Shown piece by piece: positions 1 to 7,438 of a DNA stretch of 64,000 nt. Under the pieces are notes generated by a model, which saw only the letters and a program-made list of their open reading frames with translations, was not told the origin of the DNA and did not search any database. Position numbers and translations under genes: made by a program. Every line of letters begins with the position of its first letter. Position 1 is the first letter of the stretch. Origin of the DNA: Craurococcus roseus (GTDB taxonomy: Bacteria; Pseudomonadota; Alphaproteobacteria; Acetobacterales; Acetobacteraceae); the NCBI RefSeq assembly GCF_039523795.1, contig NZ_BAAAFZ010000125.1, forward strand, positions 1 through 64,000, in the 5' to 3' direction.

Positions 1-902
1 CCGCCACCGCTGACTGCTCGGTGGCCCCGCGCCCCGCCGCCGACGCCGCCCACGCCGCCGCGCGCGAAGCGCAGCTCCGCGCCGCCGGCACAGCCGAGAC
101 GGCCGAAGGCGGCGCGCGGCTGGTGGAGGAGCGCGTGGCCGAGCGCCTCGGCGGCGGCGCCGAACTGCCCACGCCCGACGATCTCTCCGACGCCGGGGAG
201 GAGCGCGCCCGGCGCAAGCTGGAGCGCCTTTCGCGCGAGCGCGACGAGATGGGTCCGGTGAACCTCCGCGCCGACGTGGAGGTGGCGGAGTTGGACGCGC
301 GCATCGCCGGCATCACCGGCGAGCGCGACGAGATCGGCGCCGCCATCGCCAAGCTGCGCGGGCAGATCGGCCACATCAACCGCGAGGGGCGGGAACGGTT
401 GCGCGTGGTCTTCGACCAGGTGGACCGGGAGTTCCGCGGCTTGTTCGCGCGGCTGTTCGGCGGCGGGCGGGCGCACCTGGCGCTGGTGGGTTCCGACGAC
501 CCGTTGGAGGCGGGGCTGGAGATCTACGCCGAGCCGCCGGGCAAGAAGCTCTCGGCGCTGTCCCTGCTCTCGGGCGGGGAGCAGGCGCTGACCGCGCTCT
601 CGCTCATCTTCGCGGTGTTCCGCTGCCACCCGGCGCCGGTCTGCGTGCTGGACGAGGTGGACGCGCCGCTCGACGACGCCAACGTGGAGCGGCTGTGCGA
701 CCTCTTGGACGGCATGGCGGCGGAGGGCGGCGAGGGCCGGAGCGGCACGCGCTTCCTGATCGTGACGCACCACCCGCTGACCATGGCGCGGATGCACCGG
801 TTGTACGGGGTGACGATGCAGGAGCGCGGGGTAAGCCGGTTGCTGAGCGTGGACCTCGGCCGCGCGGTGGAGATGGCGGAAGCGCCGCGGGCGGCTGAGT
901 AG
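1..902 (+). CDS. smc: Chromosome segregation ATPase SMC, C-terminal part (5' end outside window)
   Basis: The frame is already open at base 3, so this is the last ~300 residues of a protein of about 1,150. The SMC C-terminal head is clear. A coiled-coil stretch rich in Glu, Arg and Ala comes first, then the ABC signature LLSGGEQALTALS (about nt 564-600), then Walker B VCVLDEVDAPLDD (about nt 640-680) and the H-switch IVTHH. Known role: a condensin-like ATPase that organises and helps segregate chromosomes with ScpAB. The LSGGEQ plus DEVDAPLDD pair separates SMC from RecN and Rad50. Nothing odd was seen in the visible part. The next genes, a toxin-antitoxin pair, start 80 nt later and are unrelated. 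Confidence 0.95.
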   Translation, partial: ATADCSVAPRPAADAAHAAAREAQLRAAGTAETAEGGARLVEERVAERLGGGAELPTPDDLSDAGEERARRKLERLSRERDEMGPVNLRADVEVAELDARIAGITGERDEIGAAIAKLRGQIGHINREGRERLRVVFDQVDREFRGLFARLFGGGRAHLALVGSDDPLEAGLEIYAEPPGKKLSALSLLSGGEQALTALSLIFAVFRCHPAPVCVLDEVDAPLDDANVERLCDLLDGMAAEGGEGRSGTRFLIVTHHPLTMARMHRLYGVTMQERGVSRLLSVDLGRAVEMAEAPRAAE

Positions 903-983
903 CGAGCAATCCGTTCAAGCGTTCGGCTTGATGCCGACGCGATCGTTGCTAATGTGCTTGGGCCCACTGCCGGAAACCGAGCC

Positions 984-1283
984 ATGTCCGCCGCCGATGC
1001 TCACGATCGCCAGACGAGCCTGCTCATCCGCAACCTAGACGTCGGCGTGAAGCGAGCTCTCGGTCGGCGCGCTGCCACCTCGGGCGTATCGATGGAGGTT
1101 GAGGTGAGGCGGATCCTGGCTGGCGCTGTCGCTGAATTCGTCGAGGAGCAAGCGGTTCTGCCGGTGAGCCTAGGCGCGGCGATGACGACGCTGTTCGGCA
1201 AGGACGCCGGCGTGGAACTCGACCTCCCGCCGCGGGAAGCGGGCCGCGCGCCGCCGGACTGCGGCGGGGCGGGCGCGGCTTGA
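984..1283 (+). CDS. FitA/VapB-like ribbon-helix-helix antitoxin
   Basis: The protein has 99 residues from the ATG at 984; an upstream in-frame start at 954 would add ten residues and looks less natural. The N-terminal half (TSLLIRNLDVGVKRALGRRA, then SGVSMEVEVRRIL) has the pattern of FitA-type RHH antitoxins: a short beta strand, then two helices ending in the 'EVR-IL' motif. The C-terminal half should wrap the partner toxin. The stop overlaps the start of the PIN-domain gene by 4 nt, the usual translationally coupled antitoxin-toxin order. Expected role (family knowledge): neutralise the toxin and autorepress the operon. No operator was identified. Confidence 0.8.
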   Translation: MSAADAHDRQTSLLIRNLDVGVKRALGRRAATSGVSMEVEVRRILAGAVAEFVEEQAVLPVSLGAAMTTLFGKDAGVELDLPPREAGRAPPDCGGAGAA

Positions 1284-1702
1284 GGCTGCTCGACACGGGC
1301 GTGCTTTCGGAGCTCATGCGACCAACGCCCGATCCGCGCGTGCAGCGTTGGGCCGACCGGCTGCCGCACCACGCCTTCTGCACCGCCGCGACCGTCGCGG
1401 CGGAACTGCGGTTCGGGGTGGAACTCCTCCCCGCTGGACAGCGCCGCAGGCGCACTTCGCACGCGGTTGACCGCGTGCTCAGGGACGTGCTTGGCAGGCG
1501 TATCCTGCCCTTCGACCTGACGAGCGCGCGGCATTGCGCCGTCTTCCGAGCGGCGCGGCAGCAAGCCGGCCGCCCGGTGTCGGTTCAGGCCGCGATGATC
1601 GTCGCCACGGCCGTTGCGCACAGGGTGGAAGCGATCGTCACGCGCGACCTCGACGGTTTCGAGGGTTGTGGCTTGCTCCTGATCGATCCCTGGGCAGCCT
1701 GA
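1280..1702 (+). CDS. PIN-domain toxin (FitB/VapC family) with one acidic site replaced
   Basis: The 140-residue protein starts at a TTG inside the antitoxin stop (TTGA overlap). PIN features are the N-terminal LLDTGVLSEL with Asp5, the AAELRFG motif with Glu42, and TRDLDGFEG near the end with Asp123. Family members are Mg-dependent RNases that cut tRNA or mRNA. The third acidic residue, normally Asp in a '(S)V-x-D-A-x-I' motif, is Ala104 here (SVQAAMIVATA). The fold should be kept but metal binding could be weakened, so the toxin may be attenuated or dead. A sequencing error at this codon (1589-1591) is possible but would have to be a substitution. Confidence 0.85.
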   Translation: MRLLDTGVLSELMRPTPDPRVQRWADRLPHHAFCTAATVAAELRFGVELLPAGQRRRRTSHAVDRVLRDVLGRRILPFDLTSARHCAVFRAARQQAGRPVSVQAAMIVATAVAHRVEAIVTRDLDGFEGCGLLLIDPWAA

Positions 1703-1730
1703 CGGTTCCCGTTCAAACCCATCGGACACC

Positions 1731-2978
1731 CTACCGGAAGGACAAGCCTACGCCGCTCCCGCCCCCGAAGCGTTCCCCCGTGACCGGCGCGGCGGCGGTC
1801 CCCACCGCGGCCCGCTGCACCGCCAGCAGAAAGACCGCGGTGGTCGCAACCGGCGCGAAGTGGAGACCCGTCGCGGAAGCCAGGGCGCCGCTGACCATCG
1901 GCATTATGAACGCCACCGCCAAGCCGAGGCGCTCCCAAGGCAGGAATCCGTCGCGGCTGGCCTCGCTCAGCAGCCACGCCATCGGCAGGGCGAGGATCGC
2001 CAGGTCGTAGTCGAGCGTGTAGTGCGCGAGGAGCGGCGTGCAGGCGACGATGAGCGCGGCCTCCGCCCGCGCGCCGGGGCGGCGGCGGAGCGAGACGACG
2101 AGTAGGCACGCGGCGCCCACCGTCACAACCGCCTGCACGGCGTAGGCCAAGCCGACGCCGCCGCCGGCGAAGCGGACGGCTCCGAACCAGGACACGAAGC
2201 GCTCGAAATCCACCGCGCCGCGTGCCATGCCGGGCATCCCCATGGCGGCGCTGCCGAGCCAAGCCGCCCAGATGCCGGCACCGAAGGCGAGCGTCGCCGC
2301 CAGGGCGAGGCCGAGCACCGTTGCCGTCGCGGCGGCGAAGGTCCGCCAACGCCCGGTGACGGCGAGCGCGAGCGGCACGGCGAGGCCGAGTTGCGGCTTG
2401 TAGGCGAGCAGGCCGAAGAAGACGCCGGCGAGGATCGGCCGCTTGTCCAGGTTGAGGGTCGCGCCCGCGAGCAGCGCCGCCGACACGAAGCCGTTCTGCC
2501 CGGAAACGGCGTTCGACCAAAAGGAAGGGAACGCGAGCAGCGGCAGCACCGCCCAGCGGTCGGGGTGGAGCGCCCGGAGGCCGCGCCAGCACGCGAAGGC
2601 GGTTCCGCCGACGAACGCGGCGTGCGCGGCCGCGTAGGGCAGCAACGCGAGGGGCAGGATCATCAGGAGCCAGAGCGGCGGGTAGAAGAAGGGCAGGAAA
2701 CCGTAATCGCCGCCCAGGACTTCAATCTGCGCCGCCCGTATCGCCACGGCGTCGTAGGCGAGTTCGGCCGTGCCCCGGAGCGCCAGCCAGGACGCGCTGA
2801 AGTAGCAGGTGAAATCGCCCCCGAGCGGCACGCCGCGCATGTTGATGCCGTTCTGGGACGTGCCGAGCATCACGGCCACGATGAGGACCAGCCCCGCCAG
2901 CAGCATCCAGCCCGCTATTGTGGCGCGTTCTGCGTTGAGCCAAGCGGCCTCGCGCAGCGGAGACAGGAGCGGGCGCAT
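1731..2978 (-). CDS. GT87 (DUF2029) family polytopic membrane glycosyltransferase
   Basis: The protein has 415 residues and about 9-11 hydrophobic segments. The extracytoplasmic loop after TM1 (GGDFTCYFSASWLALRG) contains the acidic residue typical of GT-C fold enzymes. 'FYPPLWLLMILPLALLPY' and 'GQNGFVSAALLAGA' are characteristic of the DUF2029/GT87 family, which transfers mannose or arabinofuranose from polyprenyl phosphate to cell-envelope glycans. The acceptor cannot be read from the sequence and no glycan-synthesis genes lie nearby. The ATG at 2978 follows a short AT-rich leader. The gene converges on the toxin gene with 28 nt between stops. Confidence 0.75.
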   Translation of the reverse strand: MRPLLSPLREAAWLNAERATIAGWMLLAGLVLIVAVMLGTSQNGINMRGVPLGGDFTCYFSASWLALRGTAELAYDAVAIRAAQIEVLGGDYGFLPFFYPPLWLLMILPLALLPYAAAHAAFVGGTAFACWRGLRALHPDRWAVLPLLAFPSFWSNAVSGQNGFVSAALLAGATLNLDKRPILAGVFFGLLAYKPQLGLAVPLALAVTGRWRTFAAATATVLGLALAATLAFGAGIWAAWLGSAAMGMPGMARGAVDFERFVSWFGAVRFAGGGVGLAYAVQAVVTVGAACLLVVSLRRRPGARAEAALIVACTPLLAHYTLDYDLAILALPMAWLLSEASRDGFLPWERLGLAVAFIMPMVSGALASATGLHFAPVATTAVFLLAVQRAAVGTAAAPVTGERFGGGSGVGLSFR

Positions 2979-3087
2979 GATAGTTTGCTACTAGGATTTC
3001 AACATTTATTCAACTAAAAGTAGAGGAACCTTCTGCCGCCCCAACCAAATGCCGGAACCCGAAGAGACCGCGGGCGCGTCGTCCCTG

Positions 3088-3519
3088 TCAGCTCCCGTGC
3101 CGGGTGCCGCCTCGATGCGGGGCGCCCTGCCCCAGCGCATCCAGCGCCTCCCCAAGGTCGCGCCGCAACGCGTCGCTCTGGATGCGCGGCAACGCGTCCT
3201 GGATCATAGGCACGAGCCGGTCCGGTCCGCAGCGTAGCGGCTCGATCGCGGCGTCCGGTTCGCTGTCCGGGCGGCCACGGAGCGCTTCGAGGTGCCGGCG
3301 CAGCGCGGCGTGGAGGCGCGCTCCGTCCGACCCCGCGCCGAGCCACTCGGCCGCGAGCAACGCGGCCACCAGCGCGCGCACCTCCTCCCGCGGGAGATAG
3401 CCAAGGTAGGACGGGTCCAGTTCGTGCATGAAGCAGGGCGGCGAGCTGCAGACGACAGCCGCGTTCGGGTCTTCCTCCACCGCGGCCGCGCTTCCCGCCG
3501 CTTCCCGGGATTCGCTCAT
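3088..3519 (-). CDS. Small cytoplasmic protein with a SPPCFMHELDP motif, function unknown
   Basis: The protein has 143 residues from the ATG at 3519; upstream in-frame codons give a low-complexity extension and were not used. Near the N-terminus is a conserved-looking motif, SPPCFMHELDPSYLGYLP (residues 26-43), with Cys24 and Cys29. The rest is helical and rich in Arg, Leu and Asp (EEVRALVAALLAAEW, then LVPMIQDALPRIQSDALRRDLG). I recall similar short proteins with 'SPPCFxHELDP' in alphaproteobacteria but know no function. The two Cys and the HELD motif could bind metal, which is speculation. It has no signal peptide or membrane segment. It lies between the GT87 gene and the argH operon, all on the minus strand. 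Confidence 0.65.
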   Translation of the reverse strand: MSESREAAGSAAAVEEDPNAAVVCSSPPCFMHELDPSYLGYLPREEVRALVAALLAAEWLGAGSDGARLHAALRRHLEALRGRPDSEPDAAIEPLRCGPDRLVPMIQDALPRIQSDALRRDLGEALDALGQGAPHRGGTRHGS

Positions 3520-3595
3520 CCTTGTGGCCTCCCCAATCGGCAAGGCGTCTGGCCGGACACCGGCACGGGCCGCTGGCGGATGCGACGCCACACCT

Positions 3596-3826
3596 TCAAC
3601 GCAGGCTCCGCATGGGCGGCGCCGTCCCCGCGGGCGGCGCCGGCTGCGGCACGGCGGCGGCCGGCGCGGGCGGGACGGGCGCGGACTCCGGGGCCGGGTA
3701 GATCCGCGGATAGGTGATCGCCCCCGCCGGCCCCGGCGGGCGCGGCGGCCCGGCGCGGCCGCACCCGGCGAGCAGCGGCGGCAGCGACGCCGCGAGGAGC
3801 AGCAGCGCGGACGCCGCGCCGCGCAT
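3596..3826 (-). CDS. LptM (YifL)-like small lipoprotein downstream of argH
   Basis: The predicted lipoprotein has 76 residues. A hydrophobic signal peptide (residues 4-20) ends in lipobox LLAGC with the lipidated Cys at 22, followed by CGRAGPPRPPGP, the 'CG-x-x-GP' pattern of LptM/YifL proteins. The tail is rich in Pro and Ala (about 50 residues) and includes AITYPRIYPAPE. Its start overlaps the argH stop by one base (TGATG), so it is translated with argH. Known of the family: a small outer-membrane lipoprotein that assists maturation of the LptD LPS translocon in gammaproteobacteria. A lipoprotein at this position behind argH is common in alphaproteobacteria. Function here is inferred. Confidence 0.75.
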   Translation of the reverse strand: MRGAASALLLLAASLPPLLAGCGRAGPPRPPGPAGAITYPRIYPAPESAPVPPAPAAAVPQPAPPAGTAPPMRSLR

Positions 3827-5211
3827 CACGCCAGCTTCTCCCGCCATTCGGCCGCCATGCGCCGCACGTTCTCCGGCGCCGTGCCGCCGAACGACGTGCG
3901 GGAAGCGACGGACGCCGCGACCGTCAGCACGCCGAACACCGCTTCGGTGATGCGCGGCTCCTCCGCGCGCATTTCGTTCAGGGCGAGGCCGGCCAGATCC
4001 ACGCCCTTCGCCTCCGCCCGCGCGACCAGCCGGCCGGTGACGTGGTGCGCGTCGCGGAAGGGCACGCGCAGTTCGCGCACCAGCCAGTCCGCAAGGTCGG
4101 TCGCGGTGGCGAAGCCGGCGCCGGCCGCGGCTTCGAGGCGCGCCGCGTCCGGGCGCATGTCGCGCGCCATGCCGGCCACCGCCGCCAGCGACAGGGCAAG
4201 GCTCGCGGCGGCGTCGAACACACCTTCCTTGTCCTCCTGCATGTCCTTGAAGTAGGCGAGCGGCAGGCCCTTCAGCACAGTCAGGAGGCCGACCAGCGCG
4301 CCGGTGACGCGCCCGGTCTTGCCGCGCACCAGTTCCGCCGCGTCCGGGTTGCGCTTTTGCGGCATGATGGAGGAGCCGGTGGTGAAGGCGTCGGACAGGC
4401 GGACGAAGCCGAAATACGGGTTGGTCCAGACCACCACCTCCTCCGCGAAGCGCGACAGATGGGTGGCGCACATCGCGCAGCAGAACAGGAACTCGGCGGC
4501 GAAGTCGCGGCTGGCGACGGCGTCCAGGCTGTTGCGCATCGGGCCGCCCTCGAAGCCGAGGGCGCGCGCCGTCATGTGGCGGTCGATGGGGAAGCCCGTG
4601 CCGGCCAGGGCCGCGGCGCCGAGCGGGTTCTCGTCCAGTCGCGCGCGGCAGTCCCGCAAGCGGCCGAGGTCGCGCCCCAGCATCTCCACGTAGGCCAGCA
4701 GGTGGTGGCCCAGCGTCACGGGCTGCGCCGGCTGGAGGTGGGTGAAGCCCGGCATCACCGTCCCGGCGTGCTCCTCCGCGCGCGCGGCCAGCGCGCGCAT
4801 CGCGTCCCGAACCTGCTCCGAAAGGCCGTCGATGGCGTCGCGCACCCAGAGGCGCAGGTCCAGCGCCACCTGGTCGTTGCGGCTGCGCGCGGTGTGCAGG
4901 CGCTTGCCGGCCTCGCCGACCGCCTCCGTCAGCCGCGCCTCAATGTTCATGTGGATGTCTTCGAGGCCCTCGTCCCAGGGGAACTCCCCGGCCTCGATGC
5001 GGGCGGCGATGGCGTCCAGGCCGCGGCGGATGGCGGCCTCGTCCTCCCGCGTTATGATCCCCACATGCGTCAGCATGGCGGCGTGGGCGAGGCTGCCGCG
5101 GATGTCTTGCCGCCACAGCGCGCGGTCGAAGCCGATGGAGGCGTTGATGGCGCGCATGATGGACGAGGGGCCTTCGGCGAATCGGCCGCCCCATTGGGAG
5201 TTGCTGGACAC
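3826..5211 (-). CDS. argH: Argininosuccinate lyase
   Basis: The 461-residue protein starts at a GTG at 5211, giving the canonical N-terminus SNSQWGGRFAEGPSSIM and the usual family length; an open frame continues upstream but is not homologous. The fumarase/aspartase superfamily signature GSSIMPQKRNPD is present and supplies the flexible catalytic loop. TARSRNDQVALDLR and GFTHLQPAQPVTLGHHLLAY are further ArgH hallmarks. It catalyses the last step of arginine synthesis: argininosuccinate to arginine plus fumarate. The start codon lies 1 bp from the divergent start of the TlpA-like gene, so each promoter must lie in or over the neighbouring coding region. Downstream it is coupled to the lptM-like gene. 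Confidence 0.96.
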   Translation of the reverse strand: MSSNSQWGGRFAEGPSSIMRAINASIGFDRALWRQDIRGSLAHAAMLTHVGIITREDEAAIRRGLDAIAARIEAGEFPWDEGLEDIHMNIEARLTEAVGEAGKRLHTARSRNDQVALDLRLWVRDAIDGLSEQVRDAMRALAARAEEHAGTVMPGFTHLQPAQPVTLGHHLLAYVEMLGRDLGRLRDCRARLDENPLGAAALAGTGFPIDRHMTARALGFEGGPMRNSLDAVASRDFAAEFLFCCAMCATHLSRFAEEVVVWTNPYFGFVRLSDAFTTGSSIMPQKRNPDAAELVRGKTGRVTGALVGLLTVLKGLPLAYFKDMQEDKEGVFDAAASLALSLAAVAGMARDMRPDAARLEAAAGAGFATATDLADWLVRELRVPFRDAHHVTGRLVARAEAKGVDLAGLALNEMRAEEPRITEAVFGVLTVAASVASRTSFGGTAPENVRRMAAEWREKLA

Positions 5212-5212
5212 G

Positions 5213-5803
5213 ATGGCTGCGCTTTCTCCGTTGCGGCCCACGCGACGCCGGGCCTTGGCCCTGTCGGCGGGCGCGACCCTAGCCGCGGCGCTTCCGGGGC
5301 GGCAAGCCGCGCGCGCCCAAGGGACCGGCGGCAAGCTGGTGGAGGCGGAGCCGCCGGTGCAGGCGCCGGCTTTCACCTTCACCGACGCCGACGGCAACGA
5401 GCACGGCGCGACGGACTTCCTCGGGCAAGGGCTGGTGGTGAACCTGTGGGCGACGTGGTGCCCGCCCTGCGTCGCCGAGATGCCGGCGCTCGACCGCGCG
5501 CAGGCAGCGCTGGCGGAGGAGGGCGTGAAGGTGCTGGCGCTGTCCTCCGACCGCGAGGGCCGCGCCAAGGTGGAGCCCTTCTACCGCGACCGCGGCATCC
5601 GCCACCTCGGCCTGTGGCTCGACCCGCGCGGCGCGGCGACCCGGGCGCTCGGCGCGCGCGGCCTGCCCACCACCGTCGTCATCGACCGCAAGGGCTGGGA
5701 GCGGGCGCGCCTCGTGGGCCCGGCCGAGTGGGACAAGCCGGAGATGTTAACGGCGATCCGGCGCTTGGTGGGCCCGCCGCCGGCGCAAATGAAGCAGACC
5801 TGA
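5213..5803 (+). CDS. tlpA: TlpA/ResA-family periplasmic thiol-disulfide oxidoreductase
   Basis: The protein has 196 residues. The N-terminus has a twin-Arg/Lys basic patch (PTRRRALALSAGA) and a hydrophobic stretch ending around ARAQG, consistent with Sec or Tat export. The thioredoxin fold follows, with VNLWATWCPPCVAEMP, active-site Cys83 and Cys86 and the cis-Pro segment LGARGLPTTVVIDRKG. Family members keep haem-binding or Cu-site cysteines reduced for cytochrome c or cytochrome oxidase assembly. Divergent argH-tlpA pairs are common in alphaproteobacteria. The ATG at 5213 faces the argH start, with 1 bp between them. ccmAB in this window (26.3-27.6 kb) would be a functional partner, by inference. 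Confidence 0.88.
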   Translation: MAALSPLRPTRRRALALSAGATLAAALPGRQAARAQGTGGKLVEAEPPVQAPAFTFTDADGNEHGATDFLGQGLVVNLWATWCPPCVAEMPALDRAQAALAEEGVKVLALSSDREGRAKVEPFYRDRGIRHLGLWLDPRGAATRALGARGLPTTVVIDRKGWERARLVGPAEWDKPEMLTAIRRLVGPPPAQMKQT

Positions 5804-5875
5804 CCCGCGCGGCGGCACCGGCGGCCACCCGGCGCGTTCTCCCTCCGAACCGGGCCAACCGAAGGAGGACGCATC

Positions 5876-6274
5876 TTGAGTGGCCGCACGGCGTCGATCG
5901 CCGCCCAGACCGCACGCGCCGGCTGCGAGGACGGCGCGCGGGCGCGGCTGGAAAGGATCGCGCGCCTTTTCGACAGTAGGTGGCGCATCCCCGGCACCGG
6001 CATCCGGTTCGGGGCGGACGCCGCGCTGAACCTGCTTCCGGGTTTCGGCTTGGTCGCGGCGAAAGGCGTGTCCGCCTACCTGATTTGGGAAGCCCGCCGC
6101 CTCGGCGTGCCGACCGGGACGCTCCTGCGCATGATCGGCAATGTCGGAGTGGACGCGCTCATCAGCGCGGTCCCGGTGGCCGGCTGGGTCGGGGATGTGT
6201 TCTACCGCGCCAACCTACGCAACATGGCGCTCCTGCGCGAACACCTCGACCGGCAGGGCCACCCGCCACGGTGA
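5876..6274 (+). CDS. DUF4112 small membrane protein
   Basis: The protein has 132 residues and starts at TTG 5876 behind a strong Shine-Dalgarno, AAGGAGG (5862-5868), which decides the start. The core (IRFGADAALNLLPGFGLVA, then GNVGVDALISAVPVAGWVGDVFYRANLRNMALL) matches the DUF4112 pattern: a repeated 'G-hydrophobic-P' membrane hairpin followed by a conserved A-N-x-RN segment. Two membrane-embedded stretches are expected. Function is unknown for the family. It follows tlpA by 72 nt on the same strand, but there is no functional link to argue an operon. Confidence 0.8.
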   Translation: MSGRTASIAAQTARAGCEDGARARLERIARLFDSRWRIPGTGIRFGADAALNLLPGFGLVAAKGVSAYLIWEARRLGVPTGTLLRMIGNVGVDALISAVPVAGWVGDVFYRANLRNMALLREHLDRQGHPPR

Positions 6275-6359
6275 TCGTCCGCCGCGTCGGGGACGGCGAA
6301 GGGCTGGGCCCCACCAGCCGACGCTTCGCGCGCCGGGCATTCTGGAGGGGAAGCGCGGC

Positions 6360-6527
6360 CTAGCGGCAGATCCAGGCGTCAGGTCCGTCGCCCTCTTCCG
6401 GCACGTCGGCCACCACGTCGGCAATCACCAAGGACAGCCATTGGTCCGTCGTGGTGCCCAGCGCCGTGGCGCGTTGCGCGATAACCTCGGCCAGCCCTTC
6501 GGGCAGATCGATCACCACTTCCGCCAT
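6360..6527 (-). CDS. Orphan small CopG/RHH-like protein
   Basis: The peptide has 55 residues. MAEVVIDLPEGLAEVIAQRA, then LGTTTDQWLSLVIADVVADV, looks like a beta strand followed by two helices, as in CopG/Arc-type ribbon-helix-helix proteins; these are usually antitoxins or small repressors. No PIN, RelE or other toxin gene adjoins it on either side, so a TA role is not supported by context. The ATG at 6527 is preceded by a weak GGTGG. The segment upstream (6528-6700) has no convincing gene. Confidence 0.5.
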   Translation of the reverse strand: MAEVVIDLPEGLAEVIAQRATALGTTTDQWLSLVIADVVADVPEEGDGPDAWICR

Positions 6528-6700
6528 TTCGCCACCTGGTTCCTGCTGCTGAACGTCGGGGCAAGAACGCGCCAAGCGCGAAAGGGATGCGGCGGACCGG
6601 CCCGCGGCCGCCTCGTTCCGCGCCCGTGCAGCGCGGGCGGACGGCATCCCCCACGGCGCGCCAAAGCCCTCCGCGCCGGCGGCGGGAGGCGCGCCGGCGA

Positions 6701-7438
6701 TCAGGCGCCCGGAGGCGGCGGCGGTTCGCGCCCCGGCACGGGCCCGAGGAGGCCGAGGTCGATCGCCGCGCGGTAGCAGAGCGCCGCGAAACCCGGCGTG
6801 CGCGGCAAGGCGGCGAGGCGCGCCCGCGCGGCCGGCTCCTCCAGGATCGCCGCCACGGCGGCTTCGTCCTCCACGGGCGCGGGCAGGCGCGGCGTCACCG
6901 GCCCTCGCGTCGGCGGCAGGCCGAGCAGCAGCCGTTCCAGCACGCGCGAGTCGACCGGCACCACGGCGCCGCAGGTCATGGCCAACCCGTCCTCCGGCCA
7001 AGCCAAGCGGGCGCCGAACAGCCGGCCCGGCGGCTGCCGGCCTAGGTGGCTGTCGCGGATGTGGACCGGCCCGCCGCCCGGGAAGCCTTCCGCCGCCGCG
7101 CCGCCTTCCGGGTGCGCGCCGCGCAGACGGTAGAGGCCGAACGCCGCGTCCAGCAACGCCGCCAGCATCAGCGCCTCGTCGCTGCCCGGCGGCGGCGGGT
7201 CCGCCTTGGCCTGCCGGTCTATGCCGCGCCCGTGGCCGCCGAGCGGGTCGAGCACGCCGAGGTCGAGCACGAGGGCGAGTTGCAGTTCGTCACCCGGCGT
7301 CACCCGCTTGCCGTCCCACAGCGAAAGGGCGCGCGCCTGCTGCGCTATGCTCGCCAGCGGCACGCGGCGCGCGGCCAGGGTGAGGATGCGTCCCCGCGCT
7401 TCGGCGTAGCGGTGGACGGGACCGCCGGTCCCTCTCAC
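6701..7438 (-). CDS. Unknown protein, last gene of the sugar-transport/Ldh operon
   Basis: The protein has 245 residues and starts with GTG 7438, inside the stop of the upstream dehydrogenase gene (GTGA overlap), so it is translationally coupled to it. I do not recognise the family. Visible features are an N-terminal helical part (RILTLAARRVPLASIAQQARALSLWDG), a middle with GGGPVHIRDSHLG and RLFGARLAWPEDG, and a helical C-terminus ending in Pro repeats. It has no signal peptide, membrane segment or nucleotide-binding loop. Position implies a role in uptake or oxidation of the operon's substrate, perhaps regulatory or structural. That is inference from context only. Confidence 0.6.
   Translation of the reverse strand: MRGTGGPVHRYAEARGRILTLAARRVPLASIAQQARALSLWDGKRVTPGDELQLALVLDLGVLDPLGGHGRGIDRQAKADPPPPGSDEALMLAALLDAAFGLYRLRGAHPEGGAAAEGFPGGGPVHIRDSHLGRQPPGRLFGARLAWPEDGLAMTCGAVVPVDSRVLERLLLGLPPTRGPVTPRLPAPVEDEAAVAAILEEPAARARLAALPRTPGFAALCYRAAIDLGLLGPVPGREPPPPPGA

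Noticed and set aside
5212..5568. Extension of ArgH upstream of GTG 5211
   Set aside because: The extra ~119 residues have no ArgH homology and would cover the tlpA coding region; the usual length is reached from 5211.
4042..5979. A 645-codon plus-strand frame across argH
   Set aside because: argH is certain on the other strand; the frame has no ribosome site or domain.
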